64,000 bases of DNA from Chryseobacterium sp. SN22 (GCF_008329705.1 NZ_VTSX01000022.1:35728-99727), one strand, 5' to 3'; counted from the stretch's first letter, positions 25,359-35,486 are shown. Notes: generated from the letters alone by a model not told the origin. A program made the numbers and translations.

Positions 25359-26510
25359 TTAGCTTACAAAGAACCTCCTGGTGGAAGAAGAAATGTTCCG
25401 GATATAAATGATTTCCGTTTTTGCATTTCCCAGCGCCGACATCACCTCATGGAATGCCGTATCTGCCGAAAAGTAGGCGACATAAATCCCGCCGTTGAAA
25501 TTCAGTTTTTCGAGGTTAAGGTTTTCAAAGACTTTCAGGAGCTCTTCCCTGGAATCTGCCGTGTCGATTTCGAGGATCAGTCCGTCGTTCTCGCTGTTGG
25601 ACAATTCGGAATTGTCTTTATACTGACCGTTTTTCAGGAAAATCACCTTATCCGAAACCTTCTCCACTTCATACAGCTGCTGCGAGCTGAGGATGAGCGC
25701 AATCGGGTTATTCACCGAATTGGCGATTGATTTCAGATCTTCCAGAATAACCTGCTGTGCCAGGACATCCAGGTTGGCAAGAGGTTCGTCAAGCAATAAA
25801 ATTTCCGGTTTCCTCAGCAGGGTGCGGGCCAGCTCGAAGCGCATTTTATAGCCGGAAGAAAGCTCGTTCCATTTCAGGTGCTTATAGTTCCAGAGCCCGA
25901 GGCGCGCGATCATCATTAAAGTCCGGGTTTCGTTCTCTTCGGGAGGAACGCCGTAGCTGGCAAGGACAAATTTAAGGTTGTCTTTGAGGCTTCCATACCA
26001 TTTTTCCGTTCTTTGCGGGATGTAGACCAGCTTTGTCCGGAGGTCATAATCATTCTCAGGATTTTTATTGAACGAATAATTCAGTTCCCCCTCGTCGTGA
26101 GAAATTTCTTTTGCCAGGATCCTCAGTAAAGTGGTTTTCCCGTTACCGTTTTCTCCTACCAGGCCGTATACCTGTCCTTTACGGATTTCTACAGAAACCG
26201 GACCTAAGGAGAAGCGGCGGCTGCCGTAGGATTTTACGATATTCCAGGCGCGGAGCACAGCTTCTTTTTCCGGATGTTCTTCCACACTGATCTTACCAAT
26301 CTTATCCAGCAGATCCTTCGACCTGCTGTTCAGTTCTTCAACGGAATGGTTGTGGGTTTCTTTCCAATCGGTAAGGGCGACGGCTTCGCGGTAAATCTCC
26401 ATATCCTGGGTATCCACCGCGCAATCCAGTAATTTTCTAAATCCTAAAACGGTGTCTTTGTTGTCGAAAAAATGATAGACTTCGGCGACTCTTTGCTGAT
26501 GTTTTGTCAT
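25359..26510 (-). CDS. ABC transporter ATP-binding protein
   Basis: 383 residues from the ATG at 26510 (an in-frame TTG lies three codons earlier). Walker A GENGNGKTT, signature ELSSGYKMRF (LSGGQ variant), Walker B ILLLDEP and the D-loop are present. About 100 residues precede the nucleotide-binding domain, rich in charged helices, and about 90 follow it; both are longer than in simple ABC-2 exporters. It pairs with the membrane protein at 23475-25337. Confidence 0.87.
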   Translation of the reverse strand: MTKHQQRVAEVYHFFDNKDTVLGFRKLLDCAVDTQDMEIYREAVALTDWKETHNHSVEELNSRSKDLLDKIGKISVEEHPEKEAVLRAWNIVKSYGSRRFSLGPVSVEIRKGQVYGLVGENGNGKTTLLRILAKEISHDEGELNYSFNKNPENDYDLRTKLVYIPQRTEKWYGSLKDNLKFVLASYGVPPEENETRTLMMIARLGLWNYKHLKWNELSSGYKMRFELARTLLRKPEILLLDEPLANLDVLAQQVILEDLKSIANSVNNPIALILSSQQLYEVEKVSDKVIFLKNGQYKDNSELSNSENDGLILEIDTADSREELLKVFENLNLEKLNFNGGIYVAYFSADTAFHEVMSALGNAKTEIIYIRNISSSTRRFFVS

Positions 26511-26567
26511 GGGTTCCAACGGTATTGGTTTCAGTTTTTAAAGATATAAATTTCTTTTCCGTTATTC

Positions 26568-26600
26568 TTTTGGTCCGGATAAAAACTAATTTTATTTTTA
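26568..26600 (+). promoter_or_regulatory. Probable promoter of the protease-like gene
   Basis: TTTTG (26568-26572), 20 bases, TATTTTTA (26593-26600; one mismatch to TAnnTTTG). The ATG at 26621 follows after 20 bases. Confidence 0.5.
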
Positions 26601-26620
26601 CATCCAGTTAAAATCATCAG

Positions 26621-27466
26621 ATGAACAAAATAACCGTACTGTTTCTGTTTTTATTTTCTTTATCCGTCATCAACGCACAGGAAATTATTCCGTTCAGAAT
26701 AACGACGTACAATAACCTGATTGTCAAAACTCAGGTCAATAATAAAGATTCTTTAGACCTGATGTTCCAGATTGCCATGGAAGAAGCTTCGATTTCCCCG
26801 GAACGGAAAAGAAGTGCCGATCATATCCTATTTAAAGACGGCATCAGTGATGGAAATACAGTTTCCATCGGGAAAAATACGTATCAGGATATCCGTTTTT
26901 TTGATGGTGAGCTTAGCGGCCATGAAGCCGACGGAAAAATCGGAACCGGAATTTTCAAAGGAAAAATTTTTGGGATCGACTATGACAACAGCCGGCTTTC
27001 AATATATGAAACTATGCCTGACCTTAAAGAATATCATTCAATTCCATTGGTATACCGGAACGGACAGCTTTTTATCCAGGCGGAGAATGTTATTGACGGG
27101 AAACCTGTAGCTGCTGATTTTCTCCTGCAATCCGGATATTCCGGTGGAATTATATACAGCAATGCCTTTGCCGACGGAAAAGACCTCGACCAAAAGCTGA
27201 AAATCACCGGTGAAAAAACGCTAAGGAACTCAGCCGGAAAAAGTATTGTTACTAAAAACGGAATTCTGCCCCTGCTCAACATCGGAAGCTTTACACTGAA
27301 AGATGTTTCGGCAGGGTTTTTCACAGGAGAACTTAAAACCCAGAAAGCAAGCTATCTGGGAGCTGATGTGCTGAAAAGATTCAACTGGATTTTCGATGCG
27401 GAGCGGAAGACCGTCTACATCAGGCCCAGCAAATATTTTACGGATGCTTATTTTAAAATAAATTAA
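26621..27466 (+). CDS. Secreted retropepsin-like protein lacking the catalytic aspartates
   Basis: 281 residues. A signal peptide (1-19, ending VINAQ) is followed by two halves of an aspartyl-protease-like fold, each with the typical GxxG and IDYDNSRLSIYE-type strands. The positions where the catalytic D-[ST]-G should be read QIA (residues 50-52, after LMF) and QSG (170-172, in FLLQSGYSGG). So both Asp are Gln and the protein should not be an active protease. It may bind peptides or have another role. Monocistronic. Confidence 0.7.
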   Translation: MNKITVLFLFLFSLSVINAQEIIPFRITTYNNLIVKTQVNNKDSLDLMFQIAMEEASISPERKRSADHILFKDGISDGNTVSIGKNTYQDIRFFDGELSGHEADGKIGTGIFKGKIFGIDYDNSRLSIYETMPDLKEYHSIPLVYRNGQLFIQAENVIDGKPVAADFLLQSGYSGGIIYSNAFADGKDLDQKLKITGEKTLRNSAGKSIVTKNGILPLLNIGSFTLKDVSAGFFTGELKTQKASYLGADVLKRFNWIFDAERKTVYIRPSKYFTDAYFKIN

Positions 27467-27478
27467 AGTCAATTCTGT

Positions 27479-28237
27479 TTATTTCTGAAGCACTTCGATT
27501 TTGGTATACCGGAACACTTTCCCGGCTTCATTTTCATTAACCTTTGTTAAATTTTTATTCTTCGGAAATCCCCTTTCGGTCACGATGTGCCCCGTTACTA
27601 TGATCTTTACAGGCAGATGGGTTCCGTCAAACAATTGATCTGCATCAATTAATTTTTTATTTGCAGGTTCCAGCCAGTAATAATCACTTTTACCAACATT
27701 TCCTTTCTTATTTGATTCACTCCACCGGGCGCAGGTACATGCAATGGCATTGTAGTTTAGGATCAGGGTTTTTAGTTTTGTTTCGGGTTTGAAATCAGGT
27801 TTATCAAGAACTTCAAGTTCGGTATATCGGAATACTTTTCCTTTGGGCAACGGCTCTTCATTCTGAATTGTTCCTTTCGGAACGCCTTCTTTTGTATAGA
27901 ACTGCCCCTTTATTCTTAGAAAATGCCTGAATACATCAAAATAAACAGGTAATCCCATATTTTCATCCGCAGGTTCTATATAGAAATATAAGTTTTTAAT
28001 TCCTTCCTTATTAACAGATTTCAGATCTTCTACACGGATCCAGCCCGGACAGGTACAGCCAAAAGCAGTATAGTCAACATCCAGACTTTCGATCTTACCG
28101 GTTAATGTGTTGTTGTGATCGGAAATAACTTTTGATGATTTAATTTTATCTAACGGATATTTTTTCAATTCCTGTTTACAGGAAACCCAGGGAATGATAA
28201 AGATAGCAATTACTATATTTTTTAAAATGGAACCCAT
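27479..28237 (-). CDS. Lipoprotein with two tandem CxC domains
   Basis: 252 residues from the ATG at 28237 (the codon before it is TTG, also in frame). Signal peptide with Cys20 as probable lipidated residue (WVSC). The mature part consists of two related copies of about 90 residues (about 55-144 and 159-251). Each holds C-T-C near its start (Cys61/Cys63 and Cys167/Cys169), then a Y-x-x-x-E-P-A motif, a beta-rich middle and a GKVFRYTxxEVL end. The pattern suggests two metal or disulfide sites. No family recognised. Downstream of two other lipoprotein genes on the same strand. Confidence 0.7.
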   Translation of the reverse strand: MGSILKNIVIAIFIIPWVSCKQELKKYPLDKIKSSKVISDHNNTLTGKIESLDVDYTAFGCTCPGWIRVEDLKSVNKEGIKNLYFYIEPADENMGLPVYFDVFRHFLRIKGQFYTKEGVPKGTIQNEEPLPKGKVFRYTELEVLDKPDFKPETKLKTLILNYNAIACTCARWSESNKKGNVGKSDYYWLEPANKKLIDADQLFDGTHLPVKIIVTGHIVTERGFPKNKNLTKVNENEAGKVFRYTKIEVLQK

Positions 28238-28252
28238 CAAATTAGTTTTTAA

Positions 28253-29059
28253 TTAACGTATTTCTCTGTATTCGTAAGTCATTTTTCCACGATATTGAAA
28301 ATGGTTCTCACTTAAAACCCTGTCATACTTTCTTTTTTCTGTTAAAGAATCATTCTTATTGTAAACATACTGATTCAGAAATTCCACATATTCGTTTGGA
28401 TTGCCAAAAGTAGTAATACAACTGTCTCTTTTGCTGATCAGTTGATGTTTAGCATTAAATTTAAAATAGGTTCTCATTTTCTGATCGCCTTTAAAAACCC
28501 AGTTTTCAATTGATTTATTTCCATTTTGATCATAGACAAATTCAGAATGTTTTGAAATAGTGCCATTTTCAATCTTTGTCGCTTCAGAAATTCTTCCATT
28601 TCGGTATTTATAATGAATAAATGATTTTCTCAACGGATATTCTTCCCGGATCAACTGATTAAATTTGTTATAAGCATATATTTTAATGGTATCTATATCC
28701 CTGAACTGATAAGTGACAAATCTTAAATTTTGTTTTCGGTCATAAATGTATTGATCCGTCAAAATATTTATTCTTCCTCCGCGGCGATACACAAATTTCA
28801 CCTGAGACAGTTGACCGTTATGATTATAAAAGAAAAAAGATGACCCGTTTTTACAGATCAGCCTGTTTTTTGAATCTAAAATCAGCTGTCTCTTTTCCTC
28901 AAAGGTTAAAGAATCATTCTGGCTGAAATCTCTTATAATGATTTCCAATCCATACTTTTTATTTTTACTAACCGTATTGACCAATTTTATTTTTTCAAGT
29001 TCTCCCGCACAGGAAACTGCCAGTAATAAAATTGAGAATTTTAAAATAAATCTTAACAT
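28253..29059 (-). CDS. Lipoprotein with YD-type repeats
   Basis: 268 residues. Signal peptide with lipobox-like LAVSC (Cys17). The body shows repeated YD-like strands (IYDRKQNLRFVTYQF, AYNKFNQLIREEY, VYDQNGNKSIENWV, VYNKNDSLTEKRKYD), as found in Rhs/YD-repeat or MORN-like proteins of Bacteroidota. The repeats are too short for an Rhs shell. Surface or periplasmic location is expected; function unknown. The start is 84 bases after the end of the 29144 gene and the stop is 15 bases before the next gene, so the three may be one operon. Confidence 0.65.
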   Translation of the reverse strand: MLRFILKFSILLLAVSCAGELEKIKLVNTVSKNKKYGLEIIIRDFSQNDSLTFEEKRQLILDSKNRLICKNGSSFFFYNHNGQLSQVKFVYRRGGRINILTDQYIYDRKQNLRFVTYQFRDIDTIKIYAYNKFNQLIREEYPLRKSFIHYKYRNGRISEATKIENGTISKHSEFVYDQNGNKSIENWVFKGDQKMRTYFKFNAKHQLISKRDSCITTFGNPNEYVEFLNQYVYNKNDSLTEKRKYDRVLSENHFQYRGKMTYEYREIR

Positions 29060-29143
29060 GTCCGGTTGTTAGTTATTGAATTTTTATAAAATTATATTAA
29101 GATCCAAATATGATGTTTCAAAGAATTTAATAAAGGAAAAGGT

Positions 29144-29626
29144 TTATAAAGAAACTCTGTTATTTCCTTTCCAGGTTCTAATTTCTTTCCGATAATCGGC
29201 AATAATAAGGGTTTCCTCATTTAACATACCGTTTTCAATTTCTTCTTCTTGAAAAAATCCGGAAGCAGCAAATATTTTATCTTTTAAAAAATCAACCACA
29301 TAAACGGAATCAAAAGTTTCTCCACAGCTGCTGTTGTAAAAGTCTTTGTGAATAGCCACTTTCTCAATTTTTTCCTGATCTGAAAAAAAATATCTTTTCG
29401 TATAATCCCCACATTCCGGATGTGCCGTAAATTTGATTCCTCTGATTTTGCCATTCTTCAGATAAGCGCAGGAAGGATGAAGGGCATCAGAATCATACAC
29501 CACCTCATCTGAATCAGAAATATGTTTTTCAAATGTTTTGCTTTGTTCATCGCTGTAGGATTGGCATTGAAAAAATAAGAATAAAGGTAAAATTATAAGT
29601 TTTTTTCCGCCGTCTATTGTATTCAT
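29144..29626 (-). CDS. Hypothetical lipoprotein
   Basis: 160 residues. Signal-like N-terminus (IILPLFLFFQC) with Cys at about 21 as possible lipid site. Further cysteines in HPSCAYLK, HPECGDYT and SSCGETF may form disulfides. No family recognised. It may be the first gene of the three-lipoprotein run ending at 27479. No function can be inferred. Confidence 0.55.
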   Translation of the reverse strand: MNTIDGGKKLIILPLFLFFQCQSYSDEQSKTFEKHISDSDEVVYDSDALHPSCAYLKNGKIRGIKFTAHPECGDYTKRYFFSDQEKIEKVAIHKDFYNSSCGETFDSVYVVDFLKDKIFAASGFFQEEEIENGMLNEETLIIADYRKEIRTWKGNNRVSL

Positions 29627-29931
29627 GGTTTGATTTTTTAAAGTCAGTTATGCGAATATAGTTAAAATAAGAATGTTTTTACATTGCTTCAAAGATCTTG
29701 CTCTTTACCAAAAGGATTTATGATGATCCTTATCAAAACCCGGTTTGGAAATTTTCATGAAAGACCCTTTAAGGAAATCGCCTTTCCTGATATTTTATAG
29801 TGCTGATCGAAAAGATAAGACCATTATGATCGTGAGCGTATGCCGTACTTCCCAAAACCCCGAAAAATACCCATAAAAAAAGCGGAAGAAAAAAATCTCC
29901 CGCTTTTTATTTATTTAAAAAGATCCGAAAA
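29627..29931. other. Intergenic gap between the lipoprotein genes and carB
   Basis: 305 bases. It contains the carB terminator at 29875-29908 and probably the promoter of the 29144-29626 gene; no full promoter match was seen, and no repeat. Confidence 0.5.
29875..29908 (-). terminator. Terminator of carB
   Basis: 9-bp stem AAAAAGCGG (29877-29885) with 29900-29908, extended by AGA/TCT after one mismatch. The minus strand tail is TTTTTTTATGG. Lies 23 bases after the carB stop. Confidence 0.8.
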
Positions 29932-32900
29932 CTACATCGTCTCCATTTTAAAGCTCATGCTTTCAATTACCTTCAGGATGGCTTCTACCGTATCCATGGA
30001 AGTCAGACAAGGAACACCGTTCTCTACAGACATCCTTCTGATCTGGAACCCGTCTCTTTCAGACTGCTTTCCTTTGGTCATGGTGTTAACGACATACTGC
30101 ACTTTTCCTTTCTGGATCAGGTCGATCAGGTTCACGTCATCTTCACCGATTTTATATCCTATTTTACAAGGAATCCCCTGTTCGCCGAAGAATTTAGCCG
30201 TTCCTTCCGTGGCCCAGATCCTGAAGCCCACTTCATGGAATCTTGCGGCCAGATCGGCTGCTTCCTGCTTGTGCTTGTCGGCTACGGTAAAGAGGATGGA
30301 ACCGTGCATCGGCACTTTTCTCCCTGCGGCAACCAATCCTTTGTAAAGGGCCTTTTCCAGGGTGGTGTCTTTCCCCATTACCTCTCCGGTTGACTTCATT
30401 TCAGGGCCGAGGGAGATGTCTACTTTCGTTAATTTGGAGAAGGAGAATACCGGCACTTTTACGAAAACGCCTTCTTTATTCGGAACCAATCCGTTTTTGT
30501 ATCCTAAATCAGTTAATTTCTGACCTAAAATCGCTTTTGTTGCCAGGTTGGCCATCGGTACTTCCGTGATTTTGGAAAGGAAAGGAACCGTTCTGGATGA
30601 ACGCGGATTCACTTCGATCACATACACATTACCTTCGAAAAGGACGTACTGGATATTCATCAGTCCGACTACTTTCAGGCCTTTCGCCAATCGCTGGGTA
30701 TAATCCACCAAAGTGTCGATTTCGCTCTGCGAAATGTTCTGTGGCGGATATACCGCGATCGAGTCTCCGGAGTGAACCCCTGCTCTTTCGATATGTTCCA
30801 TGATTCCAGGGATCACCACCGTTTCACCGTCGCAGATAGCATCCACTTCAATTTCTTTTCCGACCATATACCGGTCTACCAGTACCGGGTGTTCCGGGCT
30901 TGCGTCTACCGCGAATTCCATGTAATGTGCCAATTCACTTTCAGAGTACACGATCTCCATGGCACGGCCGCCCAATACGTAGCTCGGACGAACCAATACC
31001 GGATAACCGATCTCATTGGCAATTTCAATCGCTTCTTCTTTGGATGTAGAGGTTTTCCCCAGCGGCTGAGGAATCTGCATTTCCTGAAGCGCTTTTTCAA
31101 ATTTATCCCTGTTTTCCGCCCTGTCCAGGTCTTCCAGGGTAGTTCCTAAAATCTGAACGCCGTGGGAAGCTAATTTATCAGCCAAGTTGATGGCGGTCTG
31201 TCCACCAAACTGTACCACTACCCCTTTCGGCTTTTCAAGCTCGATGATGTTCATCACATCTTCTTCTGTCAATGGTTCGAAATACAGTTTATCAGAGATG
31301 GAGAAGTCGGTGGAAACCGTTTCTGGGTTATTGTTGATGATGATCGCTTCGTAGCCCATTTCTTTGATCGCCCAAACCGAGTGAACCGTTGCATAATCAA
31401 ACTCAACGCCCTGCCCGATCCTGATCGGTCCTGAACCTAATACGATGATTTTTTCCTTATCGGAAACCACGCTTTCGTTTTCTTCTTCGTAGGTTCCGTA
31501 GAAATAAGGGGTCTCAGATTCGAATTCCGCGGCGCAGGTATCCACCATTTTGTATACCGGCATGATTCCGTTTTCTTTTCTGAAATTGAATACTTCACGC
31601 TCCGTCACATTCCAGAGAACTGAAATATTTACATCGGCGAAACCTAATCTTTTCGCTTCAATTAGTATTTCTTTATCGAATTTATTTTCGGCGATGGTTT
31701 TTTCGAAATCCACCAGCTTTTTCAGTTTCCAGATGAAGAATTTATCGATCTTGCTCCATTCTACAATCTGTTCCCAATCATATCCTCTTCTTAGGGCATC
31801 ACCGATGATGAACAGTCTTTCGTCATCACATACCCTGATTCGTCTTTCGATTTCTTCTTCCGTTAAAGCTTGAGCCTGTTTGGTTTTCAGTCCCAGGTGC
31901 TTGATTCCTGTTTCCAGGGAACGGATGGCTTTCTGTAAAGACTCTTCGAAGTTTCTTCCGATCGCCATTACCTCACCCGTCGCTTTCATCTGGGTAGATA
32001 ATCTCCGGTCCGCCGTTTCAAACTTATCGAACGGGAATCTCGGGAACTTTGTTACTACATAATCTAAAGCCGGTTCGAAGCAGGCGTACGTTTTTCCCGT
32101 TACCGGGTTCATGATTTCGTCCAGGGTCAAGCCTACCGCGATTTTCGCAGCAATCTTGGCAATCGGGTATCCGGTTGCCTTTGATGCCAGAGCGGACGAA
32201 CGGGAAACCCTAGGGTTCACCTCGATGATATAATAATTGAAAGAGTACGGGTCTAAAGCCAGCTGCACGTTACATCCTCCTTCGATTCCCAATGCTCTGA
32301 TGATTTTAAGGGAAGCATTTCTCAGCAATTGGTATTCCCTGTCCGAAAGGGTCTGGGAAGGAGCCACTACAATAGAGTCTCCGGTATGTACCCCAACCGG
32401 GTCAATGTTTTCCATGTTACAAACCACGATCGCGTTGTCGTTGGCATCACGCATTACCTCGTACTCGATTTCTTTGAAACCGGCAATGGATTTTTCGATC
32501 AGGCATTGCGTTACCGGGCTGTGCTTTAATCCCAGTTCCGCAATTTCTTTCAGCTCCGCTTCAGTCGAAGCGATTCCGCCTCCTGTTCCTCCCATGGTGA
32601 AGGCAGGACGAACGATGACCGGATAACCGATTCTGTCGGCAAAATGTAATGCGCCTTCTACGGTATTTACAATATCGGATTCAGGCACCGGCTCATTGAG
32701 TTCCCTCATCAGTTCACGGAAAAGATCACGGTCTTCCGCTCTATTGATGGCTGAAAGCTTGGTTCCTAATACTTCTACTTTGCACTCTTCAAGAATCCCT
32801 GATTTTTCGAGCTCTACCGCCATGTTCAGTCCGGTTTGCCCTCCCAAGGTCGGTAACAGCGCGTCCGGACGTTCTTTTCTGATGATGTGGCTCACAAACT

Positions 32901-33114
32901 GAAGGGAAATCGGTTCGATGTACACCTTGTCTGCGATTTCCACATCCGTCATGATCGTTGCCGGGTTGGAATTGATCAAAATTACTTTATAGCCTTCTTC
33001 TCTTAAAGATAAACAAGCCTGTGTTCCTGCATAATCGAATTCTGCTGCCTGACCGATGATGATGGGTCCTGATCCGATTACCAAAATTGTTTTTATATCT
33101 GTACGTTTTGCCAT
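29932..33114 (-). CDS. carB: Carbamoyl-phosphate synthase large subunit
   Basis: 1060 residues from the ATG at 33114, the usual length (the frame is open to 33159, adding 15 basic residues not seen in the family). Two homologous ATP-grasp halves are visible: [15 protein letters not shown] and [15 protein letters not shown]; carboxyphosphate and carbamate domains each carry [12 protein letters not shown] or [16 protein letters not shown] motifs. The C-terminal methylglyoxal synthase-like domain (about 930-1060) would bind regulators. It makes carbamoyl phosphate for pyrimidine and arginine synthesis. Last gene of pyrB-carA-carB; gap to carA 153 bases. Confidence 0.97.
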   Translation of the reverse strand: MAKRTDIKTILVIGSGPIIIGQAAEFDYAGTQACLSLREEGYKVILINSNPATIMTDVEIADKVYIEPISLQFVSHIIRKERPDALLPTLGGQTGLNMAVELEKSGILEECKVEVLGTKLSAINRAEDRDLFRELMRELNEPVPESDIVNTVEGALHFADRIGYPVIVRPAFTMGGTGGGIASTEAELKEIAELGLKHSPVTQCLIEKSIAGFKEIEYEVMRDANDNAIVVCNMENIDPVGVHTGDSIVVAPSQTLSDREYQLLRNASLKIIRALGIEGGCNVQLALDPYSFNYYIIEVNPRVSRSSALASKATGYPIAKIAAKIAVGLTLDEIMNPVTGKTYACFEPALDYVVTKFPRFPFDKFETADRRLSTQMKATGEVMAIGRNFEESLQKAIRSLETGIKHLGLKTKQAQALTEEEIERRIRVCDDERLFIIGDALRRGYDWEQIVEWSKIDKFFIWKLKKLVDFEKTIAENKFDKEILIEAKRLGFADVNISVLWNVTEREVFNFRKENGIMPVYKMVDTCAAEFESETPYFYGTYEEENESVVSDKEKIIVLGSGPIRIGQGVEFDYATVHSVWAIKEMGYEAIIINNNPETVSTDFSISDKLYFEPLTEEDVMNIIELEKPKGVVVQFGGQTAINLADKLASHGVQILGTTLEDLDRAENRDKFEKALQEMQIPQPLGKTSTSKEEAIEIANEIGYPVLVRPSYVLGGRAMEIVYSESELAHYMEFAVDASPEHPVLVDRYMVGKEIEVDAICDGETVVIPGIMEHIERAGVHSGDSIAVYPPQNISQSEIDTLVDYTQRLAKGLKVVGLMNIQYVLFEGNVYVIEVNPRSSRTVPFLSKITEVPMANLATKAILGQKLTDLGYKNGLVPNKEGVFVKVPVFSFSKLTKVDISLGPEMKSTGEVMGKDTTLEKALYKGLVAAGRKVPMHGSILFTVADKHKQEAADLAARFHEVGFRIWATEGTAKFFGEQGIPCKIGYKIGEDDVNLIDLIQKGKVQYVVNTMTKGKQSERDGFQIRRMSVENGVPCLTSMDTVEAILKVIESMSFKMETM

Positions 33115-33267
33115 TTTAATTTTTTTAATTTTTCCGTCACGGAGGTTATCCGTAATCATTGTTGTTTTGCACGGTTTGGGCCGTGGTTATTGTTGTTGAA
33201 CCATTCCATGGTTCAGTTGATATATCATTTCATCATACGATATGAAACCGATACATTTTACGGATTG
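33115..33267. other. carA-carB gap with several short hairpins
   Basis: 153 bases between two cotranscribed genes. It contains the palindrome TTGAACCATTCCATGGTTCA (33199-33218 region) and CACGG/CCGTG, plus ATACATTTTACGGAT near 33251, whose complement-like partner occurs in the pyrB-carA gap. No terminator with a T-run. Confidence 0.5.
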
Positions 33268-34350
33268 TTAAACCGGTACATTTTTAAATTCGTTCATCAT
33301 TTCGATGAAATCATCAAAAAGATAATTTGCATCTTCAGGGCCCGGGCTTGCTTCCGGGTGATACTGTACGGAGAAACAAGGATGGATTTTATGTCTTAAA
33401 CCTTCATTCGTTCTGTCGTTCAAAGCGATGTGGGTTTCAATAAGATCCGTATCCTTTAAGCTTTCCTGATCTACGGCGTACCCGTGGTTCTGTGAAGTAA
33501 TGGCTACTTTGTTTTTCTCTACATCCAGTACCGGGTGGTTTCCGCCGCGGTGTCCAAATTTTAATTTGAATGTTTTTGCGCCACAGGCTAACCCGATTAA
33601 TTGGTGCCCTAAACAAATTCCGAAGATCGGCACTTTCCCTAAGATTCCGCGGATCATTTCCAGCGCCTGCTGGTTGTCTTCAGGGTCGCCGGGGCCGTTT
33701 GACAGCATTACCCCGTCCGGATTCATTAATAAGATTTCTTCTGCCGTTACATCCTGGGAAACCACGGTAATGTCACAGTTTCTCTGAGACAGTTCGCGGA
33801 TGATTCCCAATTTGGATCCGAAATCCACCAAGACTACTTTAAGGCCTCTTCCCGGATTGGCGTAAGGCGTCTTTGTAGAAACCGTTTCCACCTGGTTGGT
33901 CGGGAAGGTGGTTGATTTTAATTCGGCAACGACGGTGTTTTCATCAGCATCGGCATTCACGATTTTTCCTTTCACCACCCCGTGGCTACGGAGCACTCTC
34001 GTCAGCCTTCGGGTGTCTATTCCTGAAATCCCGGAAAGGTTTTTCTTTTTAAACAGCTCATCCAGCGTAATCTGCGTACGGAAATTGGAAGGAAAATCGC
34101 ACAGTTCTTTTACGATCAGCCCTTTGATGGCCGGCTCGATGCTTTCATAATCGTCACGGTTAATACCATAATTACCGATAAGCGGATAGGTCATGCAGAC
34201 AATCTGTCCGCAGTAAGAAGGGTCGGAAATAAGTTCCTGATACCCCGTCATTCCGGTATTGAAAACCACTTCTCCTGCCGTTTCCAACGCTGCTCCGAAA
34301 CCTTCTCCATGAAACACTTCACCGGACTCCAGTATTAATTTTTTCTTCAT
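33268..34350 (-). CDS. carA: Carbamoyl-phosphate synthase small subunit
   Basis: 360 residues, normal length. The N-terminal small-subunit domain ([29 protein letters not shown]) and the C-terminal class I glutamine amidotransferase are present: catalytic Cys in [10 protein letters not shown] and His-Glu in QYHPEASPG. It supplies ammonia from glutamine to CarB. Lies between pyrB (119-base gap) and carB; all three should be controlled by the attenuator upstream of pyrB. Confidence 0.97.
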   Translation of the reverse strand: MKKKLILESGEVFHGEGFGAALETAGEVVFNTGMTGYQELISDPSYCGQIVCMTYPLIGNYGINRDDYESIEPAIKGLIVKELCDFPSNFRTQITLDELFKKKNLSGISGIDTRRLTRVLRSHGVVKGKIVNADADENTVVAELKSTTFPTNQVETVSTKTPYANPGRGLKVVLVDFGSKLGIIRELSQRNCDITVVSQDVTAEEILLMNPDGVMLSNGPGDPEDNQQALEMIRGILGKVPIFGICLGHQLIGLACGAKTFKLKFGHRGGNHPVLDVEKNKVAITSQNHGYAVDQESLKDTDLIETHIALNDRTNEGLRHKIHPCFSVQYHPEASPGPEDANYLFDDFIEMMNEFKNVPV

Positions 34351-34469
34351 TTTAAACTTTTATCTCTTATTATTTTATTTTGTACAATGTCGGTTGTAGG
34401 ATCGTAAAATGTACGGTACTTAAATGAGTTTTGTTTACGATGTACATTTTTACTTTATACGTTTTACAA

Positions 34470-35360
34470 TTATTTAAAGGTATACCCTTCTTTCTCCAGG
34501 GCTTCCTTTAAGATGGCCATTCTGGCAAAGACACCGTTCTGCATCTGCCTGAATATCCTTGAGCGTCCGCATTCCACCAGGTCGGTATCGATTTCCACGC
34601 CGCGGTTGATGGGCGCCGGGTGCATGATGATGGCTTCTTTTTTCATAGCCTTTTCTCTTTCCTTCGTCAATCCGTATTTCCGGTGGTATTCGGAAGCGGA
34701 AAAGCTCATTTTGGAATCGTGTCTTTCGTGCTGGATTCTTAAAAGCATCAGCACATCCACTTCATGGATCAGTTCGTCAACGCTCAGGTAGGTTCCGTTG
34801 ATCAGGGCTCCTTCGTCGAACCACTGTTCCGGACCGGAGAAATACACCTTTGCACCTAACCGTCTCAATGCTTCGGCATTGGAATTGGCAACCCTGCTAT
34901 GCTTTACATCGCCTACGATGCCTATTTTCAGGCCTTCGAATTTCCCGAATTCCTGATAGATCGTCATCAGGTCGAGCATACACTGGGACGGATGGTTCCC
35001 GGTGCCGTCGCCGCCGTTGATCACGGGGATCTTAATGTTTTTCAGCTCATCGAAATACCGGTCTTTTTTATCTCTGATCACGACAAGGTTTACTCCAAGG
35101 CTTTCGATTGTTTTTACGGTGTCATATAAACTTTCGCCTTTGTTTACGGAACTGTTGGAGGCATCGAACGGAACCACCTGCAGGCCTAATTTTCTCTCGG
35201 CAATATCAAAGCTGGTCTTGGTTCGGGTACTGTCTTCAAAAAAGAGGTTGGAACAGAAGACCTCACCTTCGATCCGGGCAGTCTTCCCTTCTGCAAAAGC
35301 CAGTGCTTCATGTACTATTCGGTTGATTCTTTCGGTGCTCAGTTCTGTAATCGTAAACAT
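34470..35360 (-). CDS. pyrB: Aspartate carbamoyltransferase catalytic subunit
   Basis: 296 residues, near the usual length. Carbamoyl-phosphate motif STRTKTSFD, the [12 protein letters not shown] substrate loop and [12 protein letters not shown] near the C-terminus are intact. It condenses carbamoyl phosphate with aspartate in pyrimidine synthesis. No regulatory chain gene (pyrI) lies beside it. First structural gene of pyrB-carA-carB. Upstream lie a promoter, a leader ORF and an attenuator-like terminator, which suggests control by pyrimidine nucleotides through transcription attenuation. Confidence 0.97.
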   Translation of the reverse strand: MFTITELSTERINRIVHEALAFAEGKTARIEGEVFCSNLFFEDSTRTKTSFDIAERKLGLQVVPFDASNSSVNKGESLYDTVKTIESLGVNLVVIRDKKDRYFDELKNIKIPVINGGDGTGNHPSQCMLDLMTIYQEFGKFEGLKIGIVGDVKHSRVANSNAEALRRLGAKVYFSGPEQWFDEGALINGTYLSVDELIHEVDVLMLLRIQHERHDSKMSFSASEYHRKYGLTKEREKAMKKEAIIMHPAPINRGVEIDTDLVECGRSRIFRQMQNGVFARMAILKEALEKEGYTFK

Positions 35361-35379
35361 ACTATTTTAAAATTTTTAC

Positions 35380-35410
35380 AAAAAAAAAAGCGAAGAAAAT
35401 ATCTTCGCTT
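35380..35410 (-). terminator. Attenuator-like intrinsic terminator before pyrB
   Basis: Perfect 9-bp stem AAGCGAAGA (35410-35402) with TCTTCGCTT (35396-35388), 5-base loop, then a run of ten T (35389-35380, the first two being part of the stem). It ends 19 nt before the pyrB ATG. The last two bases of the leader stop codon TAA are the first two of its 5' arm. It may also serve as egtB terminator. Confidence 0.88.
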
Positions 35411-35480
35411 AAAATAAATAAATATCGTAAAGGGCGTCTACGCCCGGTAATTCTAATGATATAAATACTGTGTTATTCAT
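35409..35480 (-). CDS. Putative pyr leader peptide (23 codons)
   Basis: A 23-residue ORF with ATG at 35480-35478 and TAA at 35411-35409, read MNNTVFISLELPG then VDALYDIYLF. It starts six bases after the -7 box of a strong promoter, so the mRNA would be (almost) leaderless, and it ends exactly where the attenuator stem begins. A ribosome reaching the stop would cover the 5' arm of the terminator. The last codons (GAT ATT TAT TTA TTT TAA) make a U-rich RNA stretch. This is the arrangement of enterobacterial pyrL upstream of pyrBI. No codon bias for arginine, so amino-acid sensing is unlikely. Confidence 0.7.
   Translation of the reverse strand: MNNTVFISLELPGVDALYDIYLF
35432..35445 (-). promoter_or_regulatory. 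Pause hairpin in the pyr leader
   Basis: GGGCG-TAGA-CGCCC (35445-35432 on the minus strand), the only GC-rich part of the leader, followed directly by a U-rich stretch of about 20 bases before the attenuator. In the enterobacterial pyrBI leader a comparable hairpin promotes UTP-sensitive pausing. Confidence 0.65.
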
Positions 35481-35486
35481 TAGGTG

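Noticed and set aside
29840..30346. 168-codon frame overlapping the carB 3' end
   Set aside because: Antisense to carB and spanning its terminator.
35432..35445. PyrR-binding RNA loop
   Set aside because: The conserved PyrR loop sequence is absent; the hairpin is a simple GGGCG/CGCCC stem.
35409..35480. Amino-acid-sensing leader peptide (arginine or aspartate)
   Set aside because: No run of arginine or aspartate codons; Asp occurs twice, not clustered.
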